From assembly GCA_910585735.1 (NCBI GenBank), contig CAJUEU010000066.1:1-7120 (forward strand): a stretch of DNA of 7,120 nucleotides, in the 5' to 3' direction. The translations under genes were made by a program, and so were the position numbers. A model generated the notes under the pieces. It saw only the letters and a list, made by a program, of their open reading frames with translations, did not search any database and was not told where the DNA came from. The DNA comes from an uncultured Oscillospiraceae bacterium. GTDB lineage: Bacteria; Bacillota; Clostridia; Oscillospirales; Oscillospiraceae. Of this stretch, positions 1 through 5,555 are shown one piece after another (the stretch's first letter is position 1; every line of letters begins with the position of its first letter).

Positions 1-124
1 CTTCTCCGCCATCCAGGCCGAGGGCTTCCGCACTCTGGCCGAGGGCCAGAAGGTCTCTTACGACACCGAGCCCGATCCCAAGGATCCCGGCAAGCTCCGC
101 GCTGTCAACGTGATCGGCGAGTAA
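1..124 (+). CDS. Cold-shock protein (CspA family), 3' part only
   Basis: This is the C-terminal 40 residues of a small nucleic-acid-binding cold-shock domain protein; the start lies outside the window. In the frame beginning at base 2 it opens with FSAIQAEGFRTLAEGQKV, the family's conserved block after the RNP2 motif (VFVHFSAI, GF+TL, EGQ+V), and ends with a short beta-strand segment LRAVNV. Such proteins are about 65-70 residues and bind single-stranded RNA/DNA through an OB fold, acting as RNA chaperones in the cytoplasm. The tail DTEPDPKDPGKLRAVNV differs from the Bacillus/E. coli ending (GPQAANV) but, from memory, resembles versions common in gut Clostridia. A strong terminator follows 15 bases after the stop, so it is probably a monocistronic or last gene. 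The family call is firm; the exact paralogue cannot be told. Confidence 0.93.
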   Translation, partial: FSAIQAEGFRTLAEGQKVSYDTEPDPKDPGKLRAVNVIGE

Positions 125-139
125 TTTTCGTACTCAACC

Positions 140-177
140 AAAAAGGACGCTCCGCAAACTGCGGAGCGTCCTTTTTC
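140..177 (+). terminator. Rho-independent terminator of the cold-shock gene
   Basis: A perfect 11-bp GC-rich stem (145-155 with 161-171, GGACGCTCCGC and its complement) around a 5-base loop is flanked by AAAAA before and TTTTT after it. The T-tract on + and the position just after the stop at 124 make this the terminator of the cold-shock gene. The A-tract would also let it stop minus-strand transcription. Confidence 0.95.
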
Positions 178-181
178 TTTT

Positions 182-376
182 CCAATGCGTTTTCTCTGCC
201 TAACACATTCTTCCTTCGCGTTTCCCCCAGCAAAGAACTCTTCGTCATCCACCCCCAAGCTTCTCCATTTTCTTTCCCTGCCAAAGACCAAAGCTCTTTC
301 CCTTTCCCCTCCCACAGCGCACCGTATCCCGGGTTTGTTTTATTCTGTAGTCCATTCTCTCCCAGCGGATTACAAA
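182..376. other. Non-coding, pyrimidine-rich spacer
   Basis: This stretch lies between two terminators, one for each flanking transcript, so no transcript is expected to need it. The + strand is strongly biased to C and T, most obviously at about 265-330. I see no convincing ribosome binding site plus start, no promoter with two good boxes, and no tRNA or repeat. The open frames crossing it run through both terminator hairpins and have no family resemblance. Confidence 0.6.
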
Positions 377-419
377 AATAGTCAGCACCCCCGCTCATTT
401 CTCGAAGCGGGGGTGCTGA
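376..419 (-). terminator. Terminator of the ABC operon
   Basis: A perfect 14-bp stem pairs 382-395 with 406-419 around a 10-base loop. Read on the minus strand it follows the permease stop (437-439) by 17 bases and is followed by CTATTTTTG, a short T-tract. It is therefore the intrinsic terminator of the ATPase-permease transcript. On + it is followed only by the weaker tract CTCCTTTTC. Confidence 0.9.
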
Positions 420-436
420 TCTCCTTTTCAGGCTCT

Positions 437-3400
437 TTATTCCACAGTTTTCAGCGACTCTACCATATCGATCTTTCGCAGTCTCTTCTTCGCCGCCACA
501 TTCACCAGCAGAGAAAACGCCACAGTCAGGATGGCCGCCAGAATATAGCTGAGCGGCTCAGCCTGCCGGTAGAACATGGCCATTTCGATCTCCACGGTCA
601 TCACCAGCCATCGGTGAAGAAGCTTGCCCATCACCAGCCCCAGCAAAATTCCAAAGATGGTTAAGAAGATGTTTTCCCGGTAAACATACTGGCTCATCTC
701 ATGATCGTTAAATCCCAGGACCTTTAGGGTGGCCAGCTCCCGAAGCCGCTCGGTGATATTGATATTGGTCAGATTATACAGCACCACAAAGGCCAGGGCC
801 GCCGCGGCCACTACCACTACGATCACCGCATAGTCCACTCCCTCCAGTCCCCGAAGCACCGACTGCCGAAGAGAGTCAGTCCTGCTCACCGAGGAGACCC
901 CGGACAGGGGCAGGATGGCCGAGGCTACCCGGTCGGAATTCTCTACCGTATCCTCCACATACCGGGTCATAATACTGTTCACCTCGGGCTCCTCTCCAAA
1001 GAAGGAAAGGTAACCATTGTGGCTGAGATAAATATAGTGGAAGATGTAGTTTTCCGTAATGCCAACCACAGGGATCCGGGTCCTTACGTCATCCTTGTCT
1101 ACAACTGTAATCTCTTCTCCCACAGTCACTCCAAGCAGCTCGGACAGTTTTCCGGTAATGATGGCGCCCTCATCCGAAAGGGAGAGAGGCTCCCCGGTTT
1201 TCCAGTCTCGAAGATGGATAAACTCCCCGAATTTCTCCTCGTCCGTGGCGCCGCAGAGATACACATTTTCGCTGATCGCACGCCTCTCACTTTCGGCGGT
1301 CACCATAGCGTCAGCAATGGTGGTCCAGCTCTCCACCAGCTCCTGCCGGTCCAGCTCCCGCCCGATCTCCAAGATCTCGTCCTCGGTCACCTTGTCGCTG
1401 AGGCTCACCGTTCCATGGTAGGTGGTGATCTCGTCATATTGCCGGTCAAAAAAGCCGTGGATAGAGTCCCGCAGGCCAAAGCCGGTGATGAGCAGCGCCG
1501 TACATCCGCCAATACCGATCACTGCCATCCAGAACCGCTTTTTATAGCGGAACAGATTCCGCACCGTCACCTTCCAGGAGAAGGAGAGCCGTTTCCAAAT
1601 AAAGTCCACACGCTCCAGAAGTACCCGTTTTCCCACTTGGGGCGCTTTGGGCCTCATGAGGGTAGCCGGCACCGCGGTCAAAGCCGCAAAGGAGGAAGCC
1701 AGAGCTGTCCCCGCCACGCAGAACACCGCCGCTCCCACCGTCATGACGTAGATTCCGGGAAACGGAGTGATTTGGAGCTCTCCTACGGTATACATGACCT
1801 TCCAGGCGTTAAATATAATAAGGGGAAACAAAGTACAGCCCACCGCCAGACCCACCAGGCCCCCCGCAAAGGAAGCCAGGAAGCCGTAACCCACATATTT
1901 CTTGGCAATGGCGATCCGGCTGTAGCCCAAAGCCTTCAAGCCTCCGATCTGAACCCGCTGCTCTTCCACCATTCTGGTTATGGTGGTAAGGCATACCAGG
2001 GCCGCCACCAGAAAGAAGATCAGAGGGAACACCTGGGCCAGATTGCCCATCCGCTGGGCATCCTGCTCGTAGGACACATATCCCATATTGGTATTTCGGC
2101 CCAGGATATACCACTTGCAGTCCTCGATCTCAGAGATCTCCCGCCGGGCATCGTTCAGTTCCCGCCTGGCGTCGGACAGCTTTTCCTCTGCCTCGGCCTT
2201 GGCGTCCTCATACTCCCGGACCCCGTCGGCATATTCCGCTTCTCCATCCTGAAGCTCCGCCAGTGCGTCATCCAGCTCCTTCTGGGCCTTGGCGGTCTCC
2301 TGGGGCAGCTTTTTCCTGGCATCCTCCAGCTCGTCCAGCCCATCCTGATACTCCACCCAGCCATCATCCAACTTTTTTCGGGCGTCTATCAGCTCAGTCT
2401 CACCGTCAGCCAGCTCCTGCGCCGCGTCTTTTAACTGCTGTTCGGCGTCTAAAAGTTCAGCTTCGGCGTCCTTCAGCTCAGCCCAGCCATCGTCCAGCTC
2501 CTTCCGTCCGTCGGCCAGCTGGGCCCAACCGTCCGTCAGTTCGGCTTCGGCATCCTCCAGCTTGATCTTGGCATCGGCAAGCTCCCGCTCAGCCTCCTCC
2601 AGCTCTGCCATGCCATCCTCATATTCCCGCAAGCCCCTGTCATACTGCTGCTCTCCGTCAGCCAGCTGAGCGGCGGCAGCGTCCAACTGGGCTGCCGCGG
2701 CGTCCAGCTTTGCCTTACTGGCGTCCAAGGTGGCTTTTCCCTCGTCCAGTTGGTTTTTTGCCTCCTCCAACTGTGCCGCTGTCGCAGATATCATGGTCAG
2801 GGCTCCGGCAAAGGCTTCCGGGGTCGCCGTCATCCCCGCCAACTGCCCATACTGTGCCTCCCATTGGGCATATCCCTCCGGATCGGCCCCCTGGTCAGGA
2901 GCCTCGGGAATTTTCTTTTGGAGCATTCCCCGAACTATATCCATCAACGCCGGATTCGGCAGAAGGGTATCATTCACCATCCCTACCATTTCTTCAGGGC
3001 TCATGGGATTGCCCATTATGGCCCCGATCTGCGAGACCTGCGCATCAAATTCGGCTTTGCCCACCTTATACTGGGCCAGGTTTTGGTCATAGAGAGCTTC
3101 GCCTTCCTCATACTGGGCCAGCCCCTCCCGATATTGGGCCCGGCCCTGGTTCAGCTGCCGGCGGCCAGCGCGCAGCTCAGCGGCCGCGTCGTCCAATTGC
3201 TCTTTGGCGTCCTCCAGTTTCTTTTTGCCATCCTCGTACTCTTTCAGGCCGTCATTATATTCCTGCAGGCCCTTGTCATATTCCGCCTGGCCGTCCTCCA
3301 GCTTCTGACGGTTTTCCTCATATTCGGCCTCTCCGTCCTGAAGCTCCCTCAATCCATCATTGTATTTTTGCAGACCATCCTGATAATCCAGAACCCCCTG

Positions 3401-4480
3401 GTCATAGTCGGCCTTGCCCTGCTGGTAATCGGACAGCCCTTCCTCAAATTCCTTTTCCCCGTCCTGAAGCTCCACCAAAGCGTCGGAAAGCTCCTTTTCC
3501 CCGTCCGCGATGTCCTGCTTGGCCTTGGCGGTCTCCCGGGCCAGGGTATCCTTTCCGTCCTCGTACTCCGCCCAGCCGTCGTCCAGCTTTTTCCGGGCGT
3601 CGGCAAGCTCCCCCTCCGCCTCGGTCAGCTTCTCGTCGGCTTCGGCCTCGGCCTCGTCAAATTCCGTTTGGGCGTCGTTGAGCTTATCGGTGGCTTCCTC
3701 TATCACCTGGTCATAGCGGTGGGCCGCCCGTTGGTCTCCCAGGGGCTCCAGCTCGTCCAGAAGGCCGTCCATCAGGTCCTCGTAGTCCTTTCCGTAACAC
3801 AGCAGCTCCCGGCCGCCCTCAGCCAGCAGATAGGCCTCGGTGTAAATATCCATGTCAAAGGCCCCCCGGGGCAGGAAGGCCACAGCGGTAAGCCGCCCGG
3901 TGCCGATGGTAGAAGTCCCCCGGTCGCGGGACATATATAAGGAGGTGGTCACAGTACCCACTACAGTGTAATCCTCCGAAAACAGGGAATCCTCGTAATC
4001 GGTGCCCGCCGTATCCAGATGGATGGTGTCACCAATGGAAATCTCCGCCTCTTCCAGCAAAGCGGGTTCCACCACGCACTCCCGGTCGTTCTCAGGCAGG
4101 CGTCCCTCCACCAGCTCAGGAATATTGATCCCCTTTTCGCTGATAGAGTGGAATCGAACGATCAGGTCGTTGGCATTGTCCGAATGGATGGTTGCGTCTA
4201 TGTACCAGGCTCCCTCGGCGGCCTCCACACCGGGCGCGGTAGCCAGCGCCTCAATATCTTCCTCGGTAAGCCCCAGGGTGGACAACACCCGGGCGTCCAT
4301 GAGCCCGGTACGGTCAAAGTAGTCGTCAGCGGTATATTTCATGTCCGGGGCGGTGGTGCGAAGGCCGGAGAGAAATGCCACCGCCAGGGCAGAAAGCAAA
4401 AACAACGAGAGAAACCGGCTCATGGTATTTTTGATCTCCCGCAGGGCGTCGGTGTTCATACGGTTGGGTGTGCGTTTCAA
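437..4480 (-). CDS. FtsX-like ABC transporter permease with a giant extracellular heptad-repeat insert
   Basis: This is the membrane subunit of a type VII (MacB/FtsX/LolCE-like) ABC system, 1347 residues from the TTG start. Seen in order: a TM helix (about 22-42) after LREIKNTMSRF; a first ectodomain (43-256) with the MacB-periplasmic-core-like opening LGLTEEDIEALATAPGVEAAEG; heptad arm 1 (257-481); a non-repetitive segment (482-567); heptad arm 2 (568-785); a first FtsX unit with TMs near 815-835, 863-890 and 907-932, including MVEEQRVQIGGLKALGYSR; TM near 983-1003; a second ectodomain (1004-1215); and a second FtsX unit with TMs near 1216-1238, 1268-1290 and 1309-1330, including ITERLRELATLKVLGF. 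That gives eight TMs and two FtsX units in one chain, so one copy plus an ATPase dimer could be a full transporter. The TTG start (4480) has AAGGAG 11 bases upstream; ATG at 4459 (residue 8) lacks a Shine-Dalgarno sequence. The substrate is unknown; lipid, peptide or wall-hydrolase control are all possible for this superfamily. Confidence 0.93.
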   Translation of the reverse strand: MKRTPNRMNTDALREIKNTMSRFLSLFLLSALAVAFLSGLRTTAPDMKYTADDYFDRTGLMDARVLSTLGLTEEDIEALATAPGVEAAEGAWYIDATIHSDNANDLIVRFHSISEKGINIPELVEGRLPENDRECVVEPALLEEAEISIGDTIHLDTAGTDYEDSLFSEDYTVVGTVTTSLYMSRDRGTSTIGTGRLTAVAFLPRGAFDMDIYTEAYLLAEGGRELLCYGKDYEDLMDGLLDELEPLGDQRAAHRYDQVIEEATDKLNDAQTEFDEAEAEADEKLTEAEGELADARKKLDDGWAEYEDGKDTLARETAKAKQDIADGEKELSDALVELQDGEKEFEEGLSDYQQGKADYDQGVLDYQDGLQKYNDGLRELQDGEAEYEENRQKLEDGQAEYDKGLQEYNDGLKEYEDGKKKLEDAKEQLDDAAAELRAGRRQLNQGRAQYREGLAQYEEGEALYDQNLAQYKVGKAEFDAQVSQIGAIMGNPMSPEEMVGMVNDTLLPNPALMDIVRGMLQKKIPEAPDQGADPEGYAQWEAQYGQLAGMTATPEAFAGALTMISATAAQLEEAKNQLDEGKATLDASKAKLDAAAAQLDAAAAQLADGEQQYDRGLREYEDGMAELEEAERELADAKIKLEDAEAELTDGWAQLADGRKELDDGWAELKDAEAELLDAEQQLKDAAQELADGETELIDARKKLDDGWVEYQDGLDELEDARKKLPQETAKAQKELDDALAELQDGEAEYADGVREYEDAKAEAEEKLSDARRELNDARREISEIEDCKWYILGRNTNMGYVSYEQDAQRMGNLAQVFPLIFFLVAALVCLTTITRMVEEQRVQIGGLKALGYSRIAIAKKYVGYGFLASFAGGLVGLAVGCTLFPLIIFNAWKVMYTVGELQITPFPGIYVMTVGAAVFCVAGTALASSFAALTAVPATLMRPKAPQVGKRVLLERVDFIWKRLSFSWKVTVRNLFRYKKRFWMAVIGIGGCTALLITGFGLRDSIHGFFDRQYDEITTYHGTVSLSDKVTEDEILEIGRELDRQELVESWTTIADAMVTAESERRAISENVYLCGATDEEKFGEFIHLRDWKTGEPLSLSDEGAIITGKLSELLGVTVGEEITVVDKDDVRTRIPVVGITENYIFHYIYLSHNGYLSFFGEEPEVNSIMTRYVEDTVENSDRVASAILPLSGVSSVSRTDSLRQSVLRGLEGVDYAVIVVVVAAAALAFVVLYNLTNINITERLRELATLKVLGFNDHEMSQYVYRENIFLTIFGILLGLVMGKLLHRWLVMTVEIEMAMFYRQAEPLSYILAAILTVAFSLLVNVAAKKRLRKIDMVESLKTVE
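2126..2779 (-). repeat. Heptad-repeat arm 2 of the permease (residues 568-785)
   Basis: Residues 568-728 are 23 uninterrupted heptads of the form xxxLx(D/E)(A/G), with Leu at position 4 in 20 of 23 and Tyr in only 3; position 7 is Ala in 11 and Gly in 10. Two 11-residue stutters follow near the membrane end, TAKAQKELDDA (729-739) and VREYEDAKAEA (754-764). The segment ends about 30 residues before the TM helix at 815. Several blocks resemble arm 1, notably ARKKLDDGW, LxDALxELQDGE and QETAKA, suggesting that one arm arose from the other by duplication. Confidence 0.92.
2780..3037 (-). other. Non-repetitive segment between the two heptad arms (residues 482-567), candidate tip domain
   Basis: The heptad pattern stops at residue 481 and resumes at 568. 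Between them lie 86 residues without the repeat, rich in Met, Pro and hydrophobic residues, for example AIMGNPMSPEEMVGMV and PALMDIVRGML. If the arms fold as a hairpin, this segment sits at the end farthest from the membrane. I recognise no domain family in it. Confidence 0.75.
3038..3712 (-). repeat. Heptad-repeat arm 1 of the permease (residues 257-481)
   Basis: The protein is built of 7-residue units xxx(Y/L)x(D/E)G, giving a 21-base periodicity in the DNA. Residues 328-481 are 22 uninterrupted heptads: 12 carry Tyr, 8 Leu and 2 Phe at position 4, and 16 carry Gly at position 7. Nearer the membrane the register is broken twice by 11-residue units, QTEFDEAEAEA (271-281) and TAKAKQDIADG (317-327). 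This corresponds to the known xxxLxxG heptad repeat class (TIGR03057) found in YhgE/Pip-type and some FtsX-like proteins. A predicted long acidic helix follows from the pattern. Confidence 0.92.
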
Positions 4481-4527
4481 GCCGGAATCATCTCCTTTTC
4501 TCCATCTATTAGAATCAAAAAATCCAA

Positions 4528-4543
4528 TGTTTCACGCGAAACC
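4528..4543. promoter_or_regulatory. parS-like site 1
   Basis: TGTTTCACGCGAAACC matches 14 of 16 bases of the Firmicute ParB-binding consensus TGTTTCACGTGAAACA, with one half-site perfect. It lies in the ATPase-permease gap and shares flanking bases AAAATCCA with the second site, so the two may be copies of one longer unit. Binding by ParB is inference only. Confidence 0.45.
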
Positions 4544-4554
4544 GCAGCGTAAAG

Positions 4555-4611
4555 AAAATTTGCTGGGAGCAAATTTTTAGCGTAGGCCCCAGGCAACTTA
4601 TTTGCCTGGGG
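4555..4611 (-). other. Two hairpins in the ATPase-permease gap
   Basis: Two adjacent perfect 10-bp inverted repeats occur: 4587-4596 with 4602-4611 (CCCCAGGCAA, 5-base loop) and 4555-4564 with 4568-4577 (AAAATTTGCT, 3-base loop). In the minus-strand mRNA the GC-rich one comes first and the AT-rich one second. Neither has a good T-tract directly after it on the minus strand, so a complete terminator is unlikely; mRNA stabilisation, partial attenuation or translation control of the permease are possible. Confidence 0.6.
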
Positions 4612-4638
4612 GCTCTCTAAAGAAAAGAGAAAATCCAA

Positions 4639-4654
4639 TGTTTCACGTGAAATA
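4639..4654. promoter_or_regulatory. parS-like site 2
   Basis: TGTTTCACGTGAAATA matches 15 of 16 bases of the parS consensus TGTTTCACGTGAAACA and contains the uninterrupted palindrome TTTCACGTGAAA. It begins 14 bases upstream on + of the ATPase stop codon complement (4668-4670) and lies 111 bases from site 1. The same E-box-like core could serve another regulator. Confidence 0.55.
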
Positions 4655-4667
4655 TTCGTTCTATTTA

Positions 4668-5369
4668 TTACCATTCGATCTGCTCCACCGGCGTAGGATG
4701 CTCGTTGCGCTCCATGGCCGCCACCTTGCCGCTCTTGATGTGAATGACCCGGTCGGCCATGGGGGTGAGGGCGGTGTTGTGGGTAATGACCACCACGGTC
4801 ATCCCCTCTTTCCGGCAAGTGTCCTGAAGGAGCTTCAGGACCTCCTTGCCGGTCACATAGTCCAAAGCGCCTGTGGGCTCGTCGCAGAGAAGGAGCTTGG
4901 GATTTTTGGCCAAGGCCCGGGCAATGGCCACCCGCTGCTGCTCACCGCCCGAAAGCTGGGCCGGGAAGTTGCCCAGCCGCTCTCCCAGGCCTACATGCCG
5001 CAGGACCTCCCCAGCGGGAAGGGGATCCTTACAGATCTGGGCGGCCAGCTCCACGTTCTCCAGGGCGGTCAGGTTCTGGACCAGATTATAAAACTGGAAC
5101 ACAAAGCCGATGTCATAGCGGCGGTACAGGGTAAGCTGTTTCTGGTTGTAGCCGTCGATCCGCTCCCCATCCACTGAAATAATCCCCTCGTCACAGGAGT
5201 CCATTCCGCCCAAAATATTCAAAACCGTGGTCTTTCCGGCCCCCGAAGGTCCCACGATAACGCAAAACTCCCCCTTCTCGATCTCAAAGGAAATGTCGCT
5301 CACCGCGTTGATGACCACCTCGCCCATCTGGTAACGCTTGACCACGTGCTCCAGAGAGATATAAGCCAT
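4668..5369 (-). CDS. ABC transporter ATP-binding protein, MacB/LolD type
   Basis: This 233-residue ATPase would power the permease encoded downstream. In numbering from the ATG at 5369: Walker A GPSGAGKTT (40-48), Q-loop Gln in VFQFYNL (about 92), signature LSGGEQQR (139-146), Walker B LLLCDEP (159-165), D-loop GALD (167-170) and the switch His in ITHN (197). All catalytic residues are present. The ISLEHVVKRYQMGE opening and EPTGALD are typical of the MacB/LolD/FtsE group. ATG 5369 is chosen because AAGGAGG sits 7 bases upstream; the in-frame ATG at 5390 lies upstream of that Shine-Dalgarno sequence and would add only MTKGGNP. It is the first gene of the operon, read from the promoter at 5435-5464, and is separated from the permease by an unusually long 187-base gap. 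Confidence 0.96.
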   Translation of the reverse strand: MAYISLEHVVKRYQMGEVVINAVSDISFEIEKGEFCVIVGPSGAGKTTVLNILGGMDSCDEGIISVDGERIDGYNQKQLTLYRRYDIGFVFQFYNLVQNLTALENVELAAQICKDPLPAGEVLRHVGLGERLGNFPAQLSGGEQQRVAIARALAKNPKLLLCDEPTGALDYVTGKEVLKLLQDTCRKEGMTVVVITHNTALTPMADRVIHIKSGKVAAMERNEHPTPVEQIEW

Positions 5370-5413
5370 AGGATTTCCTCCTTTTGTCATTTTTGTAGTT
5401 TATCGGACAAGTG

Positions 5414-5442
5414 TTGATTATTTGAAGTAGTTCTATTATAAT
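5414..5442 (+). promoter_or_regulatory. Promoter of the TetR-family gene
   Basis: On + the box TTGATT (5414-5419) is followed after 17 bases by TATAAT (5437-5442). The start would be near 5449, leaving a leader of about 105 bases before the ATG at 5556. The -10 overlaps the minus-strand -10 because both come from the same 12-bp palindrome. Confidence 0.6.
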
Positions 5443-5464
5443 AGGCTTTAGGCGGCAAATGCAA
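5435..5464 (-). promoter_or_regulatory. Promoter of the ABC operon
   Basis: On the minus strand a perfect TATAAT (5435-5440) lies 18 bases from TTGCAT (5459-5464), a weak -35. Transcription would start near 5428, giving a leader of about 60 bases before the ATPase ATG at 5369. The weak -35 fits a regulated promoter. The -10 is part of the palindrome CTATTATAATAG (5433-5444). Confidence 0.65.
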
Positions 5465-5521
5465 GGGCCAAAAAAAGGCGTCCCGTCTAAAAATCGACAG
5501 TTTTTCTTTGGAGTGTTCAAT

Positions 5522-5535
5522 ATCTTTGTAAAGAT
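5522..5535. promoter_or_regulatory. Candidate operator of the TetR-family regulator
   Basis: ATCTTT-GT-AAAGAT is an inverted repeat with 6-bp arms and a 2-base centre, directly upstream of the regulator's ribosome binding site. TetR-family proteins bind such palindromes near their own promoters. The match is short and AT-rich, so this is only a candidate; the palindrome at 5433-5444 is another. Confidence 0.3.
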
Positions 5536-5555
5536 TTTGTGAAGGAGTGTTTTCC

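Noticed and set aside
58..398. Minus-strand open frames of 85 and 97 codons upstream of the cold-shock terminator
   Set aside because: Both cross the cold-shock terminator hairpin, one starts inside the operon terminator, and the translations show only purine-strand bias (Gly, Glu, Lys, Arg), with no family match.
2126..3712. Regularly spaced repeats that might suggest a CRISPR array or tandem satellite
   Set aside because: The period is 21 bases with no spacers, and it is explained fully by a seven-residue protein repeat in an intact reading frame.
1019..3940. Long plus-strand open frames (up to 471 codons) opposite the permease gene
   Set aside because: They are antisense shadows. The 21-base repeat of the minus-strand gene lacks stops in other frames, and the plus-strand translations are low-complexity with no family resemblance or suitable ribosome binding sites.
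4555..4611. Hairpins in the ATPase-permease gap as a full transcription terminator
   Set aside because: On the minus strand neither stem is followed at once by a T-run, and termination would leave the permease without a visible promoter of its own in the gap.
4477..4818. Minus-strand 113-codon frame starting inside the ATPase gene and crossing the gap
   Set aside because: Most of it overlaps the ATPase out of frame, and the rest translates the two parS-like repeats and the hairpins (SRETLDF twice). No ribosome binding site was seen at its start.
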